A stretch of DNA of 64,000 nt from an uncultured Oscillospiraceae bacterium (GCA_934597255.1 CAKTQV010000003.1:62001-126000), one strand, 5' to 3'. Positions 24,667 through 33,984 are shown, counted from the first letter of the stretch. The notes: a model not told the origin generated them from the letters alone. Numbers and translations are program-made.

Positions 24667-24713
24667 AAACAGGGACGGAGGACCGACAGGCGTCGATCCT
24701 CCGTCCCTGTTTT
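24667..24713 (+). terminator. Bidirectional terminator
   Basis: A 16-bp stem (AAACAGGGACGGAGGA and complement) with a 14-nt loop lies between convergent genes. TTTT follows on the plus strand. Confidence 0.8.
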
Positions 24714-25030
24714 CATTCCCAGCCTTTCCACACGTCCGGGCAGTAGCCGACCGTCGCCTGCTTTCCGTTGCGCACGACCGGCGTTTTTATCAGCTCCGGG
24801 TATTCAAAAAGCTTTTCCAGCTTATCCGCGTCGAACGCGAGATAGCCGACCTCCGGGGCGTCCGAAAGCGCGGCTAGCCCGACCGCGTTTTTCACGCTCT
24901 CCAGCTCCCGCCGGCTCATGCCGTAGCGCGGAAGGTCGATGTACTGGTATTTGATGCGCCGTTCCTTGAAATAGCGCTCGGCCTTTTTCGTGTCAAAGCA
25001 TTTTGAACGTCCGAATATCTGTATGTTCAT
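24713..25030 (-). CDS. ArsC/Spx-family thioredoxin-fold protein
   Basis: A 105-residue protein of the ArsC/Spx/YffB group: IFGRSKCFDTKKAERYFKE with a single Cys11 in place of a CxxC, and the later TPVVRNGKQATVGY. Family members act as reductases or, like Spx, bind RNA polymerase; a single Cys resembles the ArsC-like reductase class. It overlaps the dipeptidase stop by four bases (ATGA), making it the last gene of the rnj operon. Confidence 0.85.
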   Translation of the reverse strand: MNIQIFGRSKCFDTKKAERYFKERRIKYQYIDLPRYGMSRRELESVKNAVGLAALSDAPEVGYLAFDADKLEKLFEYPELIKTPVVRNGKQATVGYCPDVWKGWE

Positions 25031-25866
25031 GAAAAAAGCCTTTCAAAATTGTAATAGAATATATCCTGCACGAGCGATTCCGCCCAGTTGCGGCGCAGCA
25101 TGGCGTTATACAGCGCCTCCAGGCCGCGCAAGTCCGCCAGCCCCTCCGCCGTTTCGCAGCCGTCAAAATCCGAGCCGAGACCAACGCTTTTTTCGCCGCC
25201 GAGCGCCAGAAAATGCTCCGCATGATCCACCGCCGCCTCCACATCGCGGCCGCGGCCGAGAAAATCGGCGCAGAAATTGATCCCCACGCAGCCGCCGGTC
25301 TGCGCGACGGCCCGGAACATTTTGTCCGTGAGATTGCGCGCCCAGGGGCACAGCGTCCGGCTGTTGGAATGGCTCGCAATCACGGGCCGCTCCGCCATTT
25401 CGATCAGATCCCAGAACGCCGTGTCGGACATATGGCTGACGTCGGCGTAAATACCGAGCCGTTCCATCGCCCGCACAAAGCTCCGGCCCGCTTCGGTCAG
25501 CCCCGACGCGCCGTCCATGGCCGAGCCGCACAGCGCGTTGTCACGGTTCCAGCACAGATTGATCGCGCGCACGCCGTCCGCATACGCCTGCGGCAGAAAG
25601 CTCTCATCACAGCTGATCCCCTCCGCGCCCTCCACGGAGAAAACGCAGCGGTGCCGCACGTTCGCCAGCTCGCGGCGGGCGATGGCCATCATGGCGTCGT
25701 AGCCCGCGCGCCCGGCCCGGTCCGTAAACACCGCGTACACCTGCGTGTACGGCTCCAGACCGGCCATATGGCCGAAGGAGACGGCCAGCGCCCCGTCGTC
25801 CATGCTCCGTCCCTCGCGCCAGCAGCGGAACAGCGTGTCGCAGTGCGCGTCGAAAAGCGGTATCAT
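25027..25866 (-). CDS. Membrane dipeptidase family (M19) peptidase
   Basis: A 279-residue amidohydrolase-fold zinc dipeptidase. It opens with the metal ligands DAHCDTLF, has a central VEGAEGI glutamate region, HMSDTAFWDL and ASHSNSR histidines, and a late GLGSDFDG motif. It hydrolyses dipeptides, some with D-residues; despite the family name no signal peptide is seen, so it is cytosolic. It begins 1 nt after the RNase J stop (TGATATG), so translation is coupled. Confidence 0.9.
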   Translation of the reverse strand: MIPLFDAHCDTLFRCWREGRSMDDGALAVSFGHMAGLEPYTQVYAVFTDRAGRAGYDAMMAIARRELANVRHRCVFSVEGAEGISCDESFLPQAYADGVRAINLCWNRDNALCGSAMDGASGLTEAGRSFVRAMERLGIYADVSHMSDTAFWDLIEMAERPVIASHSNSRTLCPWARNLTDKMFRAVAQTGGCVGINFCADFLGRGRDVEAAVDHAEHFLALGGEKSVGLGSDFDGCETAEGLADLRGLEALYNAMLRRNWAESLVQDIFYYNFERLFS

Positions 25867-25867
25867 A

Positions 25868-27526
25868 TCAAACCTCGATAATGACCGGCAGGATCATGGG
25901 ACTGTTGTGCGTGGCCTTATACAGATAGCCGGAGAGATTGGTCTTGACCTTTCCCTTGATGCCGGCCCAGTCCGTGATGTGCTGCCGCTCGCACGACTCG
26001 ATGGACTCGCGCACCACGCGGCGCACCTCGTCCATGAGCGTGGAGTTGTCCTTCATGTACACAAAGCCGCGGGAGATGATCTCCGGCTCGGAAACGATGC
26101 TGCCGTCCTCGTCGTCCACCGTGAGGATCACAACGAGCATGCCGTCCGTGGCAAGATGCTGGCGGTCGCGCAGCACGACGCTCCCGACGCCCTCTGTGTC
26201 CGTTCCGTCCACAAGAACGCGGCCGGCCGTGACCTTCCCGTTTTTCTTCACGCTCTTTTCCGTCAGCTCGATCACGTCGCCGCACTGCGCCACGACGCAG
26301 TTTTTTGCCTCGATGCCCATCTCCTTGGCCAGCTCCGCATGGCGGCAGAGCATACGGTGCTCGCCGTGGACGGGAATGAAGAATCTGGGCTTCGTCAGCG
26401 CCATCATGGTCTTCTGCTCCTGTTGGCAGGCGTGGCCGGAAACATGGATATCGGCCGAGCGGTCGTAAATGACCTCCGCACCCTTCCAGAACAGCTCGTC
26501 GATGACCTTGGTGACGGTGCGCTCGTTGCCGGGGATGGCCGAGGCGGAAATGATCACGCGGTCGCCCGCCGTGATCTTGACCTGCCGGTGCTCGGAAAAC
26601 GCCATGCGGTACAGCGCCGACATGTTCTCGCCCTGCGAGCCGGTCGTGATGATAACGACCTTGTGCGGGGGAAGGCCGTTGAGCTTGGACATCTCCACAA
26701 GCGTGTCCTTCGGCACCTTGAGATAGCCGTCCTCGATGGCGAGCTTGACCACGTTTTCCATGCTCCGCCCCGTGATGCCGACCTTGCGCTTGTAGCGCGC
26801 GGCGCAGTCGATGACCTGCTGGATGCGGTGGACGTTCGAGGCGAAGGTCGTCACGATGATGCGCTTGGAGCAGTCCTTGAACAGCGCGTCAAAGCGCTCG
26901 CCGACGTGGTGCTCGGAATCGGAATAGCCGGGACGCTCCACATTCGTCGAATCCGACAGCAGCGCCAGAACGCCCTCGCGCCCAAGCTCGGCGAAGCGCG
27001 CGAAATCGAAAACCTCGCCCTCGATGGGGTTGAGGTCGATCTTGAAGTCGCCCGTGTGAACGACCGTGCCGACCGGCGTGTGGATCGCAACGGCGACGGA
27101 ATCGGCGATGGAATGGTTTACATGCACCAGCTCGCAGTCAAAGCACCCGCATTTGACGCGGTCGCCGGCCGAGAGCGTAACGACCTTCACCTTGTCGGCC
27201 AGACCGTGCTCCTGCAGCTTCAGCCCCACGAGCCCCGCCGTCAGGCGCGTGGCATAGATCGGGCAGCTGATCTGCTGCATCACATAGGGCACGGCGCCGA
27301 TATGGTCCTCGTGGCCGTGCGTCAGGATCATGCCGCGCACGCGCTCCTTGTTTTCCACGAGATAGCTCACGTCCGGGATGACCACGTCGATGCCGTACAT
27401 GTCCTCATCGGGAAAGCCCATGCCGCAATCAACGACAAGGATATCCCTGCCGTACTCGTAAACGTACAGGTTCTTGCCGATCTCGTCGAGACCGCCAAGA
27501 GCCATGATCTTCAGTTTTTTTGCCAT
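25868..27526 (-). CDS. rnj: Ribonuclease J
   Basis: A 552-residue metallo-beta-lactamase/beta-CASP nuclease, about the normal length. Zinc motif ILTHGHEDHIGAVP (residues about 67-80), then VNHSIADS, HTGDFKID and SDSTNVERPGYS, and the beta-CASP region with TTFASNVHRIQ and HVSGHA. RNase J does both 5'-3' exonucleolytic and endonucleolytic RNA turnover and 5' processing in Firmicutes. It heads an operon with the dipeptidase and ArsC-like genes. Confidence 0.96.
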   Translation of the reverse strand: MAKKLKIMALGGLDEIGKNLYVYEYGRDILVVDCGMGFPDEDMYGIDVVIPDVSYLVENKERVRGMILTHGHEDHIGAVPYVMQQISCPIYATRLTAGLVGLKLQEHGLADKVKVVTLSAGDRVKCGCFDCELVHVNHSIADSVAVAIHTPVGTVVHTGDFKIDLNPIEGEVFDFARFAELGREGVLALLSDSTNVERPGYSDSEHHVGERFDALFKDCSKRIIVTTFASNVHRIQQVIDCAARYKRKVGITGRSMENVVKLAIEDGYLKVPKDTLVEMSKLNGLPPHKVVIITTGSQGENMSALYRMAFSEHRQVKITAGDRVIISASAIPGNERTVTKVIDELFWKGAEVIYDRSADIHVSGHACQQEQKTMMALTKPRFFIPVHGEHRMLCRHAELAKEMGIEAKNCVVAQCGDVIELTEKSVKKNGKVTAGRVLVDGTDTEGVGSVVLRDRQHLATDGMLVVILTVDDEDGSIVSEPEIISRGFVYMKDNSTLMDEVRRVVRESIESCERQHITDWAGIKGKVKTNLSGYLYKATHNSPMILPVIIEV

Positions 27527-27625
27527 ATTCTGATTATTAACTCCTGTTCTTTCCGTAATATATCGCAGAGCCTCGGCTCTGACAGTATCCCCATTCCGGC
27601 GGGGATCAAATCCGAAATCAGCCGG

Positions 27626-28225
27626 TCACATATCCCGGCGCCCCTCCAGCGCGCGCAGCAGCGTCGCATCGTCGGCGAACTCAAGATTCGAGCCGACCGG
27701 CACGCCGTAGGCCAGGCGCGTCACCTTCACGTCGAAGGGCTTGAGCAGCCGCGCGATATACATGGCGGTGGCGTCGCCCTCGGTATCGGGGTTGGTGGCC
27801 ATGATGACCTCCTCCACGCCGCCCTCCGCCACGCGGCCGACCAGCTCCCGGATGCACAGATCGTCCGGGCCGATGCGGCTCATGGGCGAAAGCACGCCGT
27901 GCAGCACATGGTAAGAGCCATTATACTCGCGTCCGCGCTCGATGCTTGCCACATCGCGCGGTTCGGCCACGACGCAGATGGTCGAACGGTCGCGCCGCGC
28001 GTCCGCGCACACGGAGCACAGCTCCCCGTCCGTCAGATTCTGACACACCGGGCAGCGGTGCACGTTCTTCCGCGCGTCCAGAATGGCCGCGGCGAATTCC
28101 TCCGCCGCCCCCTCCGGCAGCGAAAGGATATGGAACGCCAGACGCTGGGCGCTTTTGCGCCCCACGCCGGGCAAAGAGGCAAATTTGTCGATCAGCGTCT
28201 CGAACGACGCGGGAAAAAACGCCAT
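27626..28225 (-). CDS. recR: Recombination mediator RecR
   Basis: A 199-residue protein starting at ATG 28225; a longer frame overlaps rpe and is rejected. It has the helix-hairpin-helix LIDKFASLPGVGRKSAQRLA, the zinc finger CPVCQNLTDGELCSVC (about 57-72), and a Toprim domain with VVAEPRDVASIE and ATNPDTEGDATA. RecR works with RecO to load RecA at gaps. It follows rpe by 5 nt, an unusual partner since dnaX and ybaB are the common neighbours. Confidence 0.95.
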   Translation of the reverse strand: MAFFPASFETLIDKFASLPGVGRKSAQRLAFHILSLPEGAAEEFAAAILDARKNVHRCPVCQNLTDGELCSVCADARRDRSTICVVAEPRDVASIERGREYNGSYHVLHGVLSPMSRIGPDDLCIRELVGRVAEGGVEEVIMATNPDTEGDATAMYIARLLKPFDVKVTRLAYGVPVGSNLEFADDATLLRALEGRRDM

Positions 28226-28230
28226 GGCCG

Positions 28231-28887
28231 TCAGACCCCGCGCAGCGCCCGGATAACGGAGGCGTAGTCGCTCTTTCCGAAAACGGCGCTCCCGGCCACG
28301 AGCACATCCGCGCCCGCCGCGATCACGAGCGGCGCCGTGTCCGGCGCGATGCCGCCGTCCACCTCCAGCTCGCAGGCGGGGTTCTCCCGCTCGATCATCG
28401 CGCGCAGCGCCTCGATCTTGGGCAGCGTTTCCGGCATGAAGCCCTGGCCGCCGAAGCCCGGCTCCACCGTCATCTCCAGCACAAGCTCCAGCTCGCGTAT
28501 CCACGGCGCCGCCGCCTCGGCCGGCGTGCCCGGCCGCAGAGCCAGACCGGCCCTGCACCCGTGCGCGTGCACGTCGCGGATGGCCGCCGTGATGTTCTCC
28601 GGCGTATCGGCCTCGACGTGCATCGTGAACAGATCGGCCCCCGCGTCGCAGAAGGGCGCCGTGAAACGTCCCGGCTGCGTGATCATCAGATGGACGTCCA
28701 GAAACGCGTCCGGGAACGCCCGGCGCAGCGACCGGACGACCGGCACGCCGATGGTGATATTGGGAACGAACACGCCGTCCATCACGTCCACATGGATATA
28801 GTCCGCCTTTGCCTGCAGAACGGCGGCCACTTCTTCTCCCAGCCGCGTGAAATCGGCCGATAAAATGGAGGGCGCGATCTTTATCAT
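28231..28887 (-). CDS. rpe: Ribulose-phosphate 3-epimerase
   Basis: A 218-residue TIM-barrel enzyme of the pentose phosphate pathway. ATG 28887 is chosen because AGGTGA lies 5 nt before it; ATG 28905 is possible. Motifs: IKIAPSILSADFTRL, IHVDVMDGVFVPNIT (metal His and Asp), DVHLMI, MTVEPGFGGQGFM, and ELEVDGGI. It is the first gene of an operon with recR, driven by a TTGCGC-18-TATAAT promoter. Confidence 0.95.
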   Translation of the reverse strand: MIKIAPSILSADFTRLGEEVAAVLQAKADYIHVDVMDGVFVPNITIGVPVVRSLRRAFPDAFLDVHLMITQPGRFTAPFCDAGADLFTMHVEADTPENITAAIRDVHAHGCRAGLALRPGTPAEAAAPWIRELELVLEMTVEPGFGGQGFMPETLPKIEALRAMIERENPACELEVDGGIAPDTAPLVIAAGADVLVAGSAVFGKSDYASVIRALRGV

Positions 28888-29029
28888 CTTTGTCACCTGC
28901 CGCATAGAATGTTCCAGCCCTGCCGCGCGCGGCCGGCTTTCATATAGGGGCGGCACGGTACGCGGAGCTCCGCCGCCGTGCTTCCCCATCGCCCCGGAGG
29001 GCGCACCATATAATAATTGCTCTGCGGCC

Positions 29030-29059
29030 ATTATACCACCGATGGGGATTTCTGCGCAA
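29030..29059 (-). promoter_or_regulatory. Promoter of rpe-recR
   Basis: Minus strand: -35 TTGCGC (29059-29054), 18-nt spacer, -10 TATAAT (29035-29030). The leader is about 135 nt and GC-rich, with no recognisable motif. Confidence 0.65.
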
Positions 29060-29066
29060 GTACCGC

Positions 29067-29095
29067 TTGACGTTTAGCTCCGCGTGGCATAAAAT
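29067..29095 (+). promoter_or_regulatory. Promoter of the xpaC-telA operon
   Basis: -35 TTGACG, 17-nt spacer, -10 TAAAAT, 35 nt ahead of ATG 29130. It is divergent from, and almost adjacent to, the rpe promoter. Confidence 0.8.
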
Positions 29096-29129
29096 ATTTC
29101 TGTTCAATATAAGATAAGGGGGGGCCGCC

Positions 29130-29855
29130 ATGCATGAGGTCCGCCGCCGGCGCGCGCTGCCGGTCTATATCGCCGCGCTCGTGTTCGCGCTGTACGCGCT
29201 GTTCGCGCCGCTTTACACGCTGTGGCACTTTCTGCTCGCCGCGCTCGTCACGGCGGCGGCCTGGCTGATCGCCGACGCGCTGATAAAGCCCGCCGTGGAA
29301 TACGTCGCCGACCCGGTCGAGCCGGAGCCGAGCTACGGCGAGGAGGCGGACGCGATACTGGCACGGGCCCGGCAGTTCCGCGCCCATACCGCCGCCTGCG
29401 GCGCATCCGCGGACGGCGCGGCGGAAAAGCTCGCGGCGCTGGCGGATATCTCGGACAAGATTGCCGGGAAGGCCAAGGAGCCGCTGACCGACCTTGCCCG
29501 CATCCGCCGCTTTCAGGGCTACTACCTCGCCACGACCGAAAAGCTGGCCGACGCGCTCGTCCGGCTGGACGCGCAGGGCGTGGAGGGCGAAAACATCGCC
29601 GACGCGCGCCGAAGGATACTCGCTCTTCTCGACACGGAGCAGGAGGCCTTCGTCCGCTTCCTCGACGGCCTGTTCGGCGCGGAAGCCATGGACATCGAAA
29701 GCGAGATACAGGTCATGCATATGCGCATGCAGGCCGAAGGTCTTTCCGCGCAGGACGGGCCGGACGCCGGAAGCGCAGAATACGCCGCGGCCGAGGACGC
29801 CATGCGCCGCGCCGCGCAGACAGACAAGCCCAAAACCGATCCCAAACGATCATAA
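29130..29855 (+). CDS. XpaC-like membrane protein (5-bromo-4-chloroindolyl phosphate hydrolysis family)
   Basis: A 241-residue protein with two N-terminal transmembrane helices (about 10-28 and 31-50), then a long alpha-helical cytoplasmic region with EADAILARAR and DISDKIAGKAKEPLTDLARIR. The layout matches XpaC, which is almost always encoded directly ahead of TelA, as here (24-nt gap). The old hydrolysis annotation is weakly based. It more likely forms an envelope complex with TelA. The ribosome binding site is a G-rich GGGGGG stretch. Confidence 0.82.
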   Translation: MHEVRRRRALPVYIAALVFALYALFAPLYTLWHFLLAALVTAAAWLIADALIKPAVEYVADPVEPEPSYGEEADAILARARQFRAHTAACGASADGAAEKLAALADISDKIAGKAKEPLTDLARIRRFQGYYLATTEKLADALVRLDAQGVEGENIADARRRILALLDTEQEAFVRFLDGLFGAEAMDIESEIQVMHMRMQAEGLSAQDGPDAGSAEYAAAEDAMRRAAQTDKPKTDPKRS

Positions 29856-29879
29856 CCGATACAGAAAGGAATCATAACC

Positions 29880-31076
29880 ATGGCCGACGAAGAAAAGACT
29901 GTCGATTTCAACCTTACGCTCGACCCCGGCGGCGCTTCCGCCGCCGCAGCCGCCGCCGAGGCGGTCCCCGCGCTGGTGCTCGGCAACGAGCCGCCCGCCG
30001 CCGCGCAGGACGAAGCGGCGCAGGACGTTCCCGTCGAAAAACTCGACATAGACTCCCTTTCCCCGGCGGAACAGGCCGCCGTGCGCGAATTCTCCGCAAA
30101 GATCGACGTTACCGATTCCACCCAGATACTCAGCTACGGCTCCAACGCCCAGAAAAACATTTCCGATTTCTCGGCCGACGCGCTGGCCAAGGTCCGCACG
30201 AAGGATCTCGGCGAGGTCGGCAATATGCTCACCGATCTCGTCTCCGAGCTCAAGGGCCTGAGCTACGAGGAAGCGCCCGCCAAGGGCCTGAAGGGTCTGT
30301 TCAAAAAGACCAGCCGCAGCATCGCCGATCTGAAGAACCGCTACGACAAGGCCGAAGTGAACGTGGACAAGATCACCGCCGCTCTCGACGGCCACTGGGT
30401 CACTCTCAACAAGGATATCGTGACCATGGACAAGATGTACGAGATGAATCAGCAGTATTTCAAGGAGCTGAGCATGTACATCATCGCCGGAAAGCTGCGC
30501 CTGCAGGAGCTGCGCGAAACGGAGCTGCCCAAGTATATCCAGAAGGCGCAGGAATCGAATCTGCCCGAGGATGTGCAGGCCGCCAACGACTACGCGAATC
30601 TTCTCGGCCGCTTTGAAAAGAAGCTGCACGATCTGGAGCTGACGCGGATTATCTCCATCCAGATGGCCCCGCAGATCCGTCTGATCCAGAACAACGACTC
30701 GCTCATGGCGGAAAAGATACAGACGGCCATCGTCAACACCATCCCCCTGTGGAAGCAGCAGATGGTGCTCGCGCTGAGCATGTACCACAGCCAGCAGGCC
30801 ATGGAGGCCACGCACGAGGTCTCGGAGATGACGAACGCGCTTCTGAAAAAGAACGCCGAGGCGCTGCACACCGGCTCCATCGCCGTCGCGAAGGAATCCG
30901 AGCGCGGCATCGTCGATATCGAAACGCTCAAGCAGACCAACCAGGAGCTCATCAGCACGCTGGAGGAGGTCCGCCAGATCCAGGAGGACGGGCGCGCCCG
31001 CCGCGCCGAGGCCGAGGTGGAGCTTGGCCGCATCGAGGGCGAGCTGAAGCAGAAGCTGCTGCAGATGAAGGGCTGA
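29880..31076 (+). CDS. telA: TelA-family toxic anion resistance protein
   Basis: A 398-residue soluble, mostly alpha-helical protein. After an Ala/Glu-rich N-terminus come ILSYGSNAQKNISDFSADAL, the middle VDKITAALDGHWVTLNKDI, and a late coiled coil with QTAIVNTIPLWKQQMVLAL, all characteristic of TelA. The family was named for tellurite resistance, and members have been linked to phage, antibiotic and envelope stress tolerance; the mechanism is unsettled. Second gene of a four-gene operon. Confidence 0.93.
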   Translation: MADEEKTVDFNLTLDPGGASAAAAAAEAVPALVLGNEPPAAAQDEAAQDVPVEKLDIDSLSPAEQAAVREFSAKIDVTDSTQILSYGSNAQKNISDFSADALAKVRTKDLGEVGNMLTDLVSELKGLSYEEAPAKGLKGLFKKTSRSIADLKNRYDKAEVNVDKITAALDGHWVTLNKDIVTMDKMYEMNQQYFKELSMYIIAGKLRLQELRETELPKYIQKAQESNLPEDVQAANDYANLLGRFEKKLHDLELTRIISIQMAPQIRLIQNNDSLMAEKIQTAIVNTIPLWKQQMVLALSMYHSQQAMEATHEVSEMTNALLKKNAEALHTGSIAVAKESERGIVDIETLKQTNQELISTLEEVRQIQEDGRARRAEAEVELGRIEGELKQKLLQMKG

Positions 31077-31082
31077 CGGGTC

Positions 31083-31622
31083 ATGGACGCGCTGAAGAGC
31101 CGCAAGGCCGCCATCGCCGTTTTCGTTGCGGTCGTTCTCGTTTTCAGCCTGCTCGGCTTCCGGCTTTCCCTGGACCGCCGCTGCCGTGCGATCGAGCGGG
31201 CGTTCTTCGCCGACACGCTGACCAGCCCCGGCACGCAGCTCGGCGAGTGCGCCAAATACGCCAACCGCATCCTGTCGGTCATCCGCGGCCAGCTTGACGA
31301 TTCCCTGTACGCCGCCGTCAGTTCCAGCCGCGGCGCGCTGGTAGAGGCGCTTGAGGCGCAGGATATCGCCGCCGCCGCGTCCGCCAACCGGGCGCTCGTT
31401 TCCGCGGTGGACGCCGCGGCGCAGGCCGCCGAGGGCCGCAGCTTTGATACGACGGAAAACTTTCCGCAGCTGCTGAGCGACTTTGCCGGCGCCGAGCGCG
31501 TCGCCGCATCCTCCGATTACAACGAAACGGTCGAACGCTTTGTGAAAAACACGGCGGAACGCTTTCCCGCCGATCTGCTGCGGCGCATCGTCCCGGTGGA
31601 TATGCCCGAAAAATTTGAATGA
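31083..31622 (+). CDS. LemA-like membrane-anchored helical protein
   Basis: A 179-residue protein with one N-terminal transmembrane helix (about 10-28) and a helical periplasm-side or cytoplasmic domain. The ending FPADLLRRIVPVDMPEKFE and the earlier ASSDYNETVERFVKN recall LemA proteins, whose consensus holds YN..V..fN. It is followed immediately by a TPM-domain gene through an ATGA overlap, a pairing seen repeatedly for LemA and TPM proteins. Function unknown. Confidence 0.7.
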   Translation: MDALKSRKAAIAVFVAVVLVFSLLGFRLSLDRRCRAIERAFFADTLTSPGTQLGECAKYANRILSVIRGQLDDSLYAAVSSSRGALVEALEAQDIAAAASANRALVSAVDAAAQAAEGRSFDTTENFPQLLSDFAGAERVAASSDYNETVERFVKNTAERFPADLLRRIVPVDMPEKFE

Positions 31623-32668
31623 ATACAATGATCAAAACAAATATGAAAACTTTGAAAAAAACACTTCTTGTTCTTCTGGCGGCGGCGCTGCTGCTGAGCG
31701 GAAGCGCGCTTGCGATCGAGCTGTCCCCCGGCTCGGGCGACGACTTTTACGTTCTCGACCAGGCCAACGCGCTCTCCTCCTCGACCAGGCAGACTATCGT
31801 CGATTACAACGCTCAGCTTGAGCAGTCCTGCGACGAGGCGCAGCTCGTGGTCGTGACGGTGAACTATCTGGACGAGGATTCCGAAGTCGCCGCCACGCAG
31901 CTTATGAACGACTGGGGCGTCGGCAGCGCCAGCCAGTCCAACGGCATGCTCCTGCTGTACGTCGTCAAGGAGGCGCGTGGCTGGCTCGCCGTCGGCGACG
32001 GCATCGACGGCGACTTTACCGACCGTCTCGCCACGCGCTATATGGATGACTACTTCTGGAAATACGCCGATAAAAACCAGCCCGACAAAGCCGTCGTCAC
32101 GCTGGCGGAGAAGCTTGTCGCCTGGTATGAGGATCATTACGGCGTCCGCCTTGACAGCGCCGCCGGGAACAGCGGCGCGTCGTATGTCTCCGAGCCCTAT
32201 TCCGGCTCCTACGCCGAGCCGTACTCCTACTATGAGCCGGCCCCGGCCCGGCCGGGCGGCGGTCTGTTTACGCTGCTGGCCGTCGTTCTGATCGTCTGGC
32301 TGCTCGTGTCCCTGTCCCGTATGGGACGGATGCGCCGCTGGGGATACACGGGCAGCTTCTGGCCAGTGTTCTGGATGTTCAGCGGCCCGCGGCTGTGGCG
32401 CGACTGGCGCCGGCGCAGCCCCGGCTATCGTCCCGGTCCCGGGCCTGGTCCCCGTCCCGGCTATCGGCCGGGCCCCGGCCCGCGTCCCGGTCCCCGCTCC
32501 GGCCCGTCCAATTTCCGCAGCTCGCCCCCGCGCGGCAGCGGCTTCGGCGGTCACAGCCGCGGAGGCGGCGGAGGACGCAGCGGCGGCTTTGGCGGAGGTG
32601 GTTTCGGCGGAGGCCGCGGAGGCGGCTTCGGCGGCCACAGCGGCGGTGGCGGCGGCGGCCGGCACTGA
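31619..32668 (+). CDS. TPM-domain exported protein with Gly/Pro-rich tail
   Basis: A 349-residue protein. Signal peptide to about residue 35, then a TPM (thylakoid phosphatase/Psb32-like) domain (about 45-185) with VLDQANALSSSTRQTI and NGMLLLYVVKEARGWLAVG, then one transmembrane helix (about 218-235). The tail has a PGPGPGPRPGYRPGPG stretch and ends in GGG-rich repeats (GGFGGGGFGGGRGG) with a final His. The start overlaps the LemA-like stop (ATGA). Role uncertain; probable partner of the LemA-like protein. Confidence 0.88.
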   Translation: MNTMIKTNMKTLKKTLLVLLAAALLLSGSALAIELSPGSGDDFYVLDQANALSSSTRQTIVDYNAQLEQSCDEAQLVVVTVNYLDEDSEVAATQLMNDWGVGSASQSNGMLLLYVVKEARGWLAVGDGIDGDFTDRLATRYMDDYFWKYADKNQPDKAVVTLAEKLVAWYEDHYGVRLDSAAGNSGASYVSEPYSGSYAEPYSYYEPAPARPGGGLFTLLAVVLIVWLLVSLSRMGRMRRWGYTGSFWPVFWMFSGPRLWRDWRRRSPGYRPGPGPGPRPGYRPGPGPRPGPRSGPSNFRSSPPRGSGFGGHSRGGGGGRSGGFGGGGFGGGRGGGFGGHSGGGGGGRH

Positions 32669-32686
32669 CGCTTTGCGGAGCCCGCA

Positions 32687-32724
32687 AAATGCCCCTGTGC
32701 GATTTTTTCGCACAGGGGCATTCC
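32687..32724 (-). terminator. Hairpin between TPM and LCP genes
   Basis: A 14-bp perfect stem (AATGCCCCTGTGCG and complement) with an A/T loop lies between convergent genes. T residues follow only weakly on either strand. Confidence 0.65.
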
Positions 32725-32735
32725 CGTTCCGGTCC

Positions 32736-33788
32736 TTATTCCTCCGCCGGGCCGTACACCGCCTCGTACCAGACGCGGCGGTTCCGTTCCAGATCCACGC
32801 CCAAAACCATCATGCCGTCCACGACCATATCGGTCATGCTCCCGTCGCACGGGATGCGGCAGCTTTCCGTTTCATACTGCATATACTCGCCCGCGCCCAG
32901 CACCAGCGACAGCAGCTGCGCGCGGCTTATATTCGTCCGTATCTGCGGCAGCAGCGTTTCCGCCAGCTCGTCCAGCTCCGTCAGCGACAGCCCGCGTGCC
33001 TTTTCGATCAGCTCCGTCAGAACGTATCGCTGCCGCGCCGTGCGCTCGTAGTCGGCGTTTCCCACATAGCGCATCCGCGCGTATTCCAGCGCCGTCCAGC
33101 CGTCCAGCCGGTTCACGCCCTCCGTCAGCCCGTCCGCGCAAAAGGCGTTCAGATAATCCGCCTCCGCCTGCGACAGCCGGATGTCCACGCCGCCGACCGT
33201 ATTCACCACCGAGCGAAAGCTTTCAAAATCGACCTGCACATAATTCGTCAGGGGTATTTTGAAATTCTCGCCGATCGTCTCCATCAGCAGCTCCGGCCCG
33301 CCCCACGCATAGGCATGGTTGAGCCGCGAATAGCCGCAGCCGGGGATGGCGCAGTATATATCGCGCATGAACGAGCTCATCACGAGCCGCCGCTGCGCCC
33401 GGTTGACGGACAGAAGGATCATGGAGTCGCTGCGTCCGGCCTCGTCTCCGTCGCTTTCGTCGGTGCCGATGAGCAGGACGCTGTACACGTCCTTTTCGTC
33501 AAAGGGCAGCGGCTGCGCCTCGCTTTCAAGATTCTCCCGCAGATACGATTCATACGACCGCCGCTGCTCCGCCGGCGAATCCTCCAGCGTCCCGCGCTCC
33601 GTTTCCCCGCGCATGGGCTCCGCCGCCGGAACCGGCGCCGTTCCCAGCTTGCCGGCGTAGTGGTCGAACACCGCGTAAGCCGCGATCGTGAACAGCCCCA
33701 GCGCGCTCACCACGACCGCCAGCGAAACAACGAAGCTCCGCCGCCTCCGCCCCGCGACCACGTCATACTTTCTTCTCCTGCGCCCCAT
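32736..33788 (-). CDS. LytR-CpsA-Psr (LCP) family wall glycopolymer ligase
   Basis: A 350-residue protein, started at ATG 33788 with GGAGG and AAGGGTGG upstream; a longer frame is rejected. A basic cytoplasmic tip (MGRRRRKYDV) and one transmembrane helix (about 18-40) precede the LCP domain (about 95-260). Signature residues are visible in IGTDESDG, GRSDSMILLSVN, and MSSFMRDIYCAIPG. LCP enzymes attach teichoic acids or capsule to peptidoglycan from undecaprenyl carriers outside the cell membrane. Apparently monocistronic. Confidence 0.92.
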   Translation of the reverse strand: MGRRRRKYDVVAGRRRRSFVVSLAVVVSALGLFTIAAYAVFDHYAGKLGTAPVPAAEPMRGETERGTLEDSPAEQRRSYESYLRENLESEAQPLPFDEKDVYSVLLIGTDESDGDEAGRSDSMILLSVNRAQRRLVMSSFMRDIYCAIPGCGYSRLNHAYAWGGPELLMETIGENFKIPLTNYVQVDFESFRSVVNTVGGVDIRLSQAEADYLNAFCADGLTEGVNRLDGWTALEYARMRYVGNADYERTARQRYVLTELIEKARGLSLTELDELAETLLPQIRTNISRAQLLSLVLGAGEYMQYETESCRIPCDGSMTDMVVDGMMVLGVDLERNRRVWYEAVYGPAEE

Positions 33789-33984
33789 ATCGCACGCCAC
33801 CCTTTCCTCCGTCCGCCTGTTCGTCCGGCGGCATACGGGACTATTGTGCGCAGAAGCGGCCGTTCCATCCATAAAAAAGCGTTTTTTCCGCCAGACGGTG
33901 CATAAGCCTGTGCACCGCCGCGCGCTCGCCAACAGGCCCCGCGGCGCTCCGGACGCAAAAAACAGGAATTTTTGTGAAAAGCAC

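Noticed and set aside
25745..28267. An 840-codon plus-strand open frame
   Set aside because: It is the antisense shadow of rnj and recR; His/Arg/Ala-rich with no domain.
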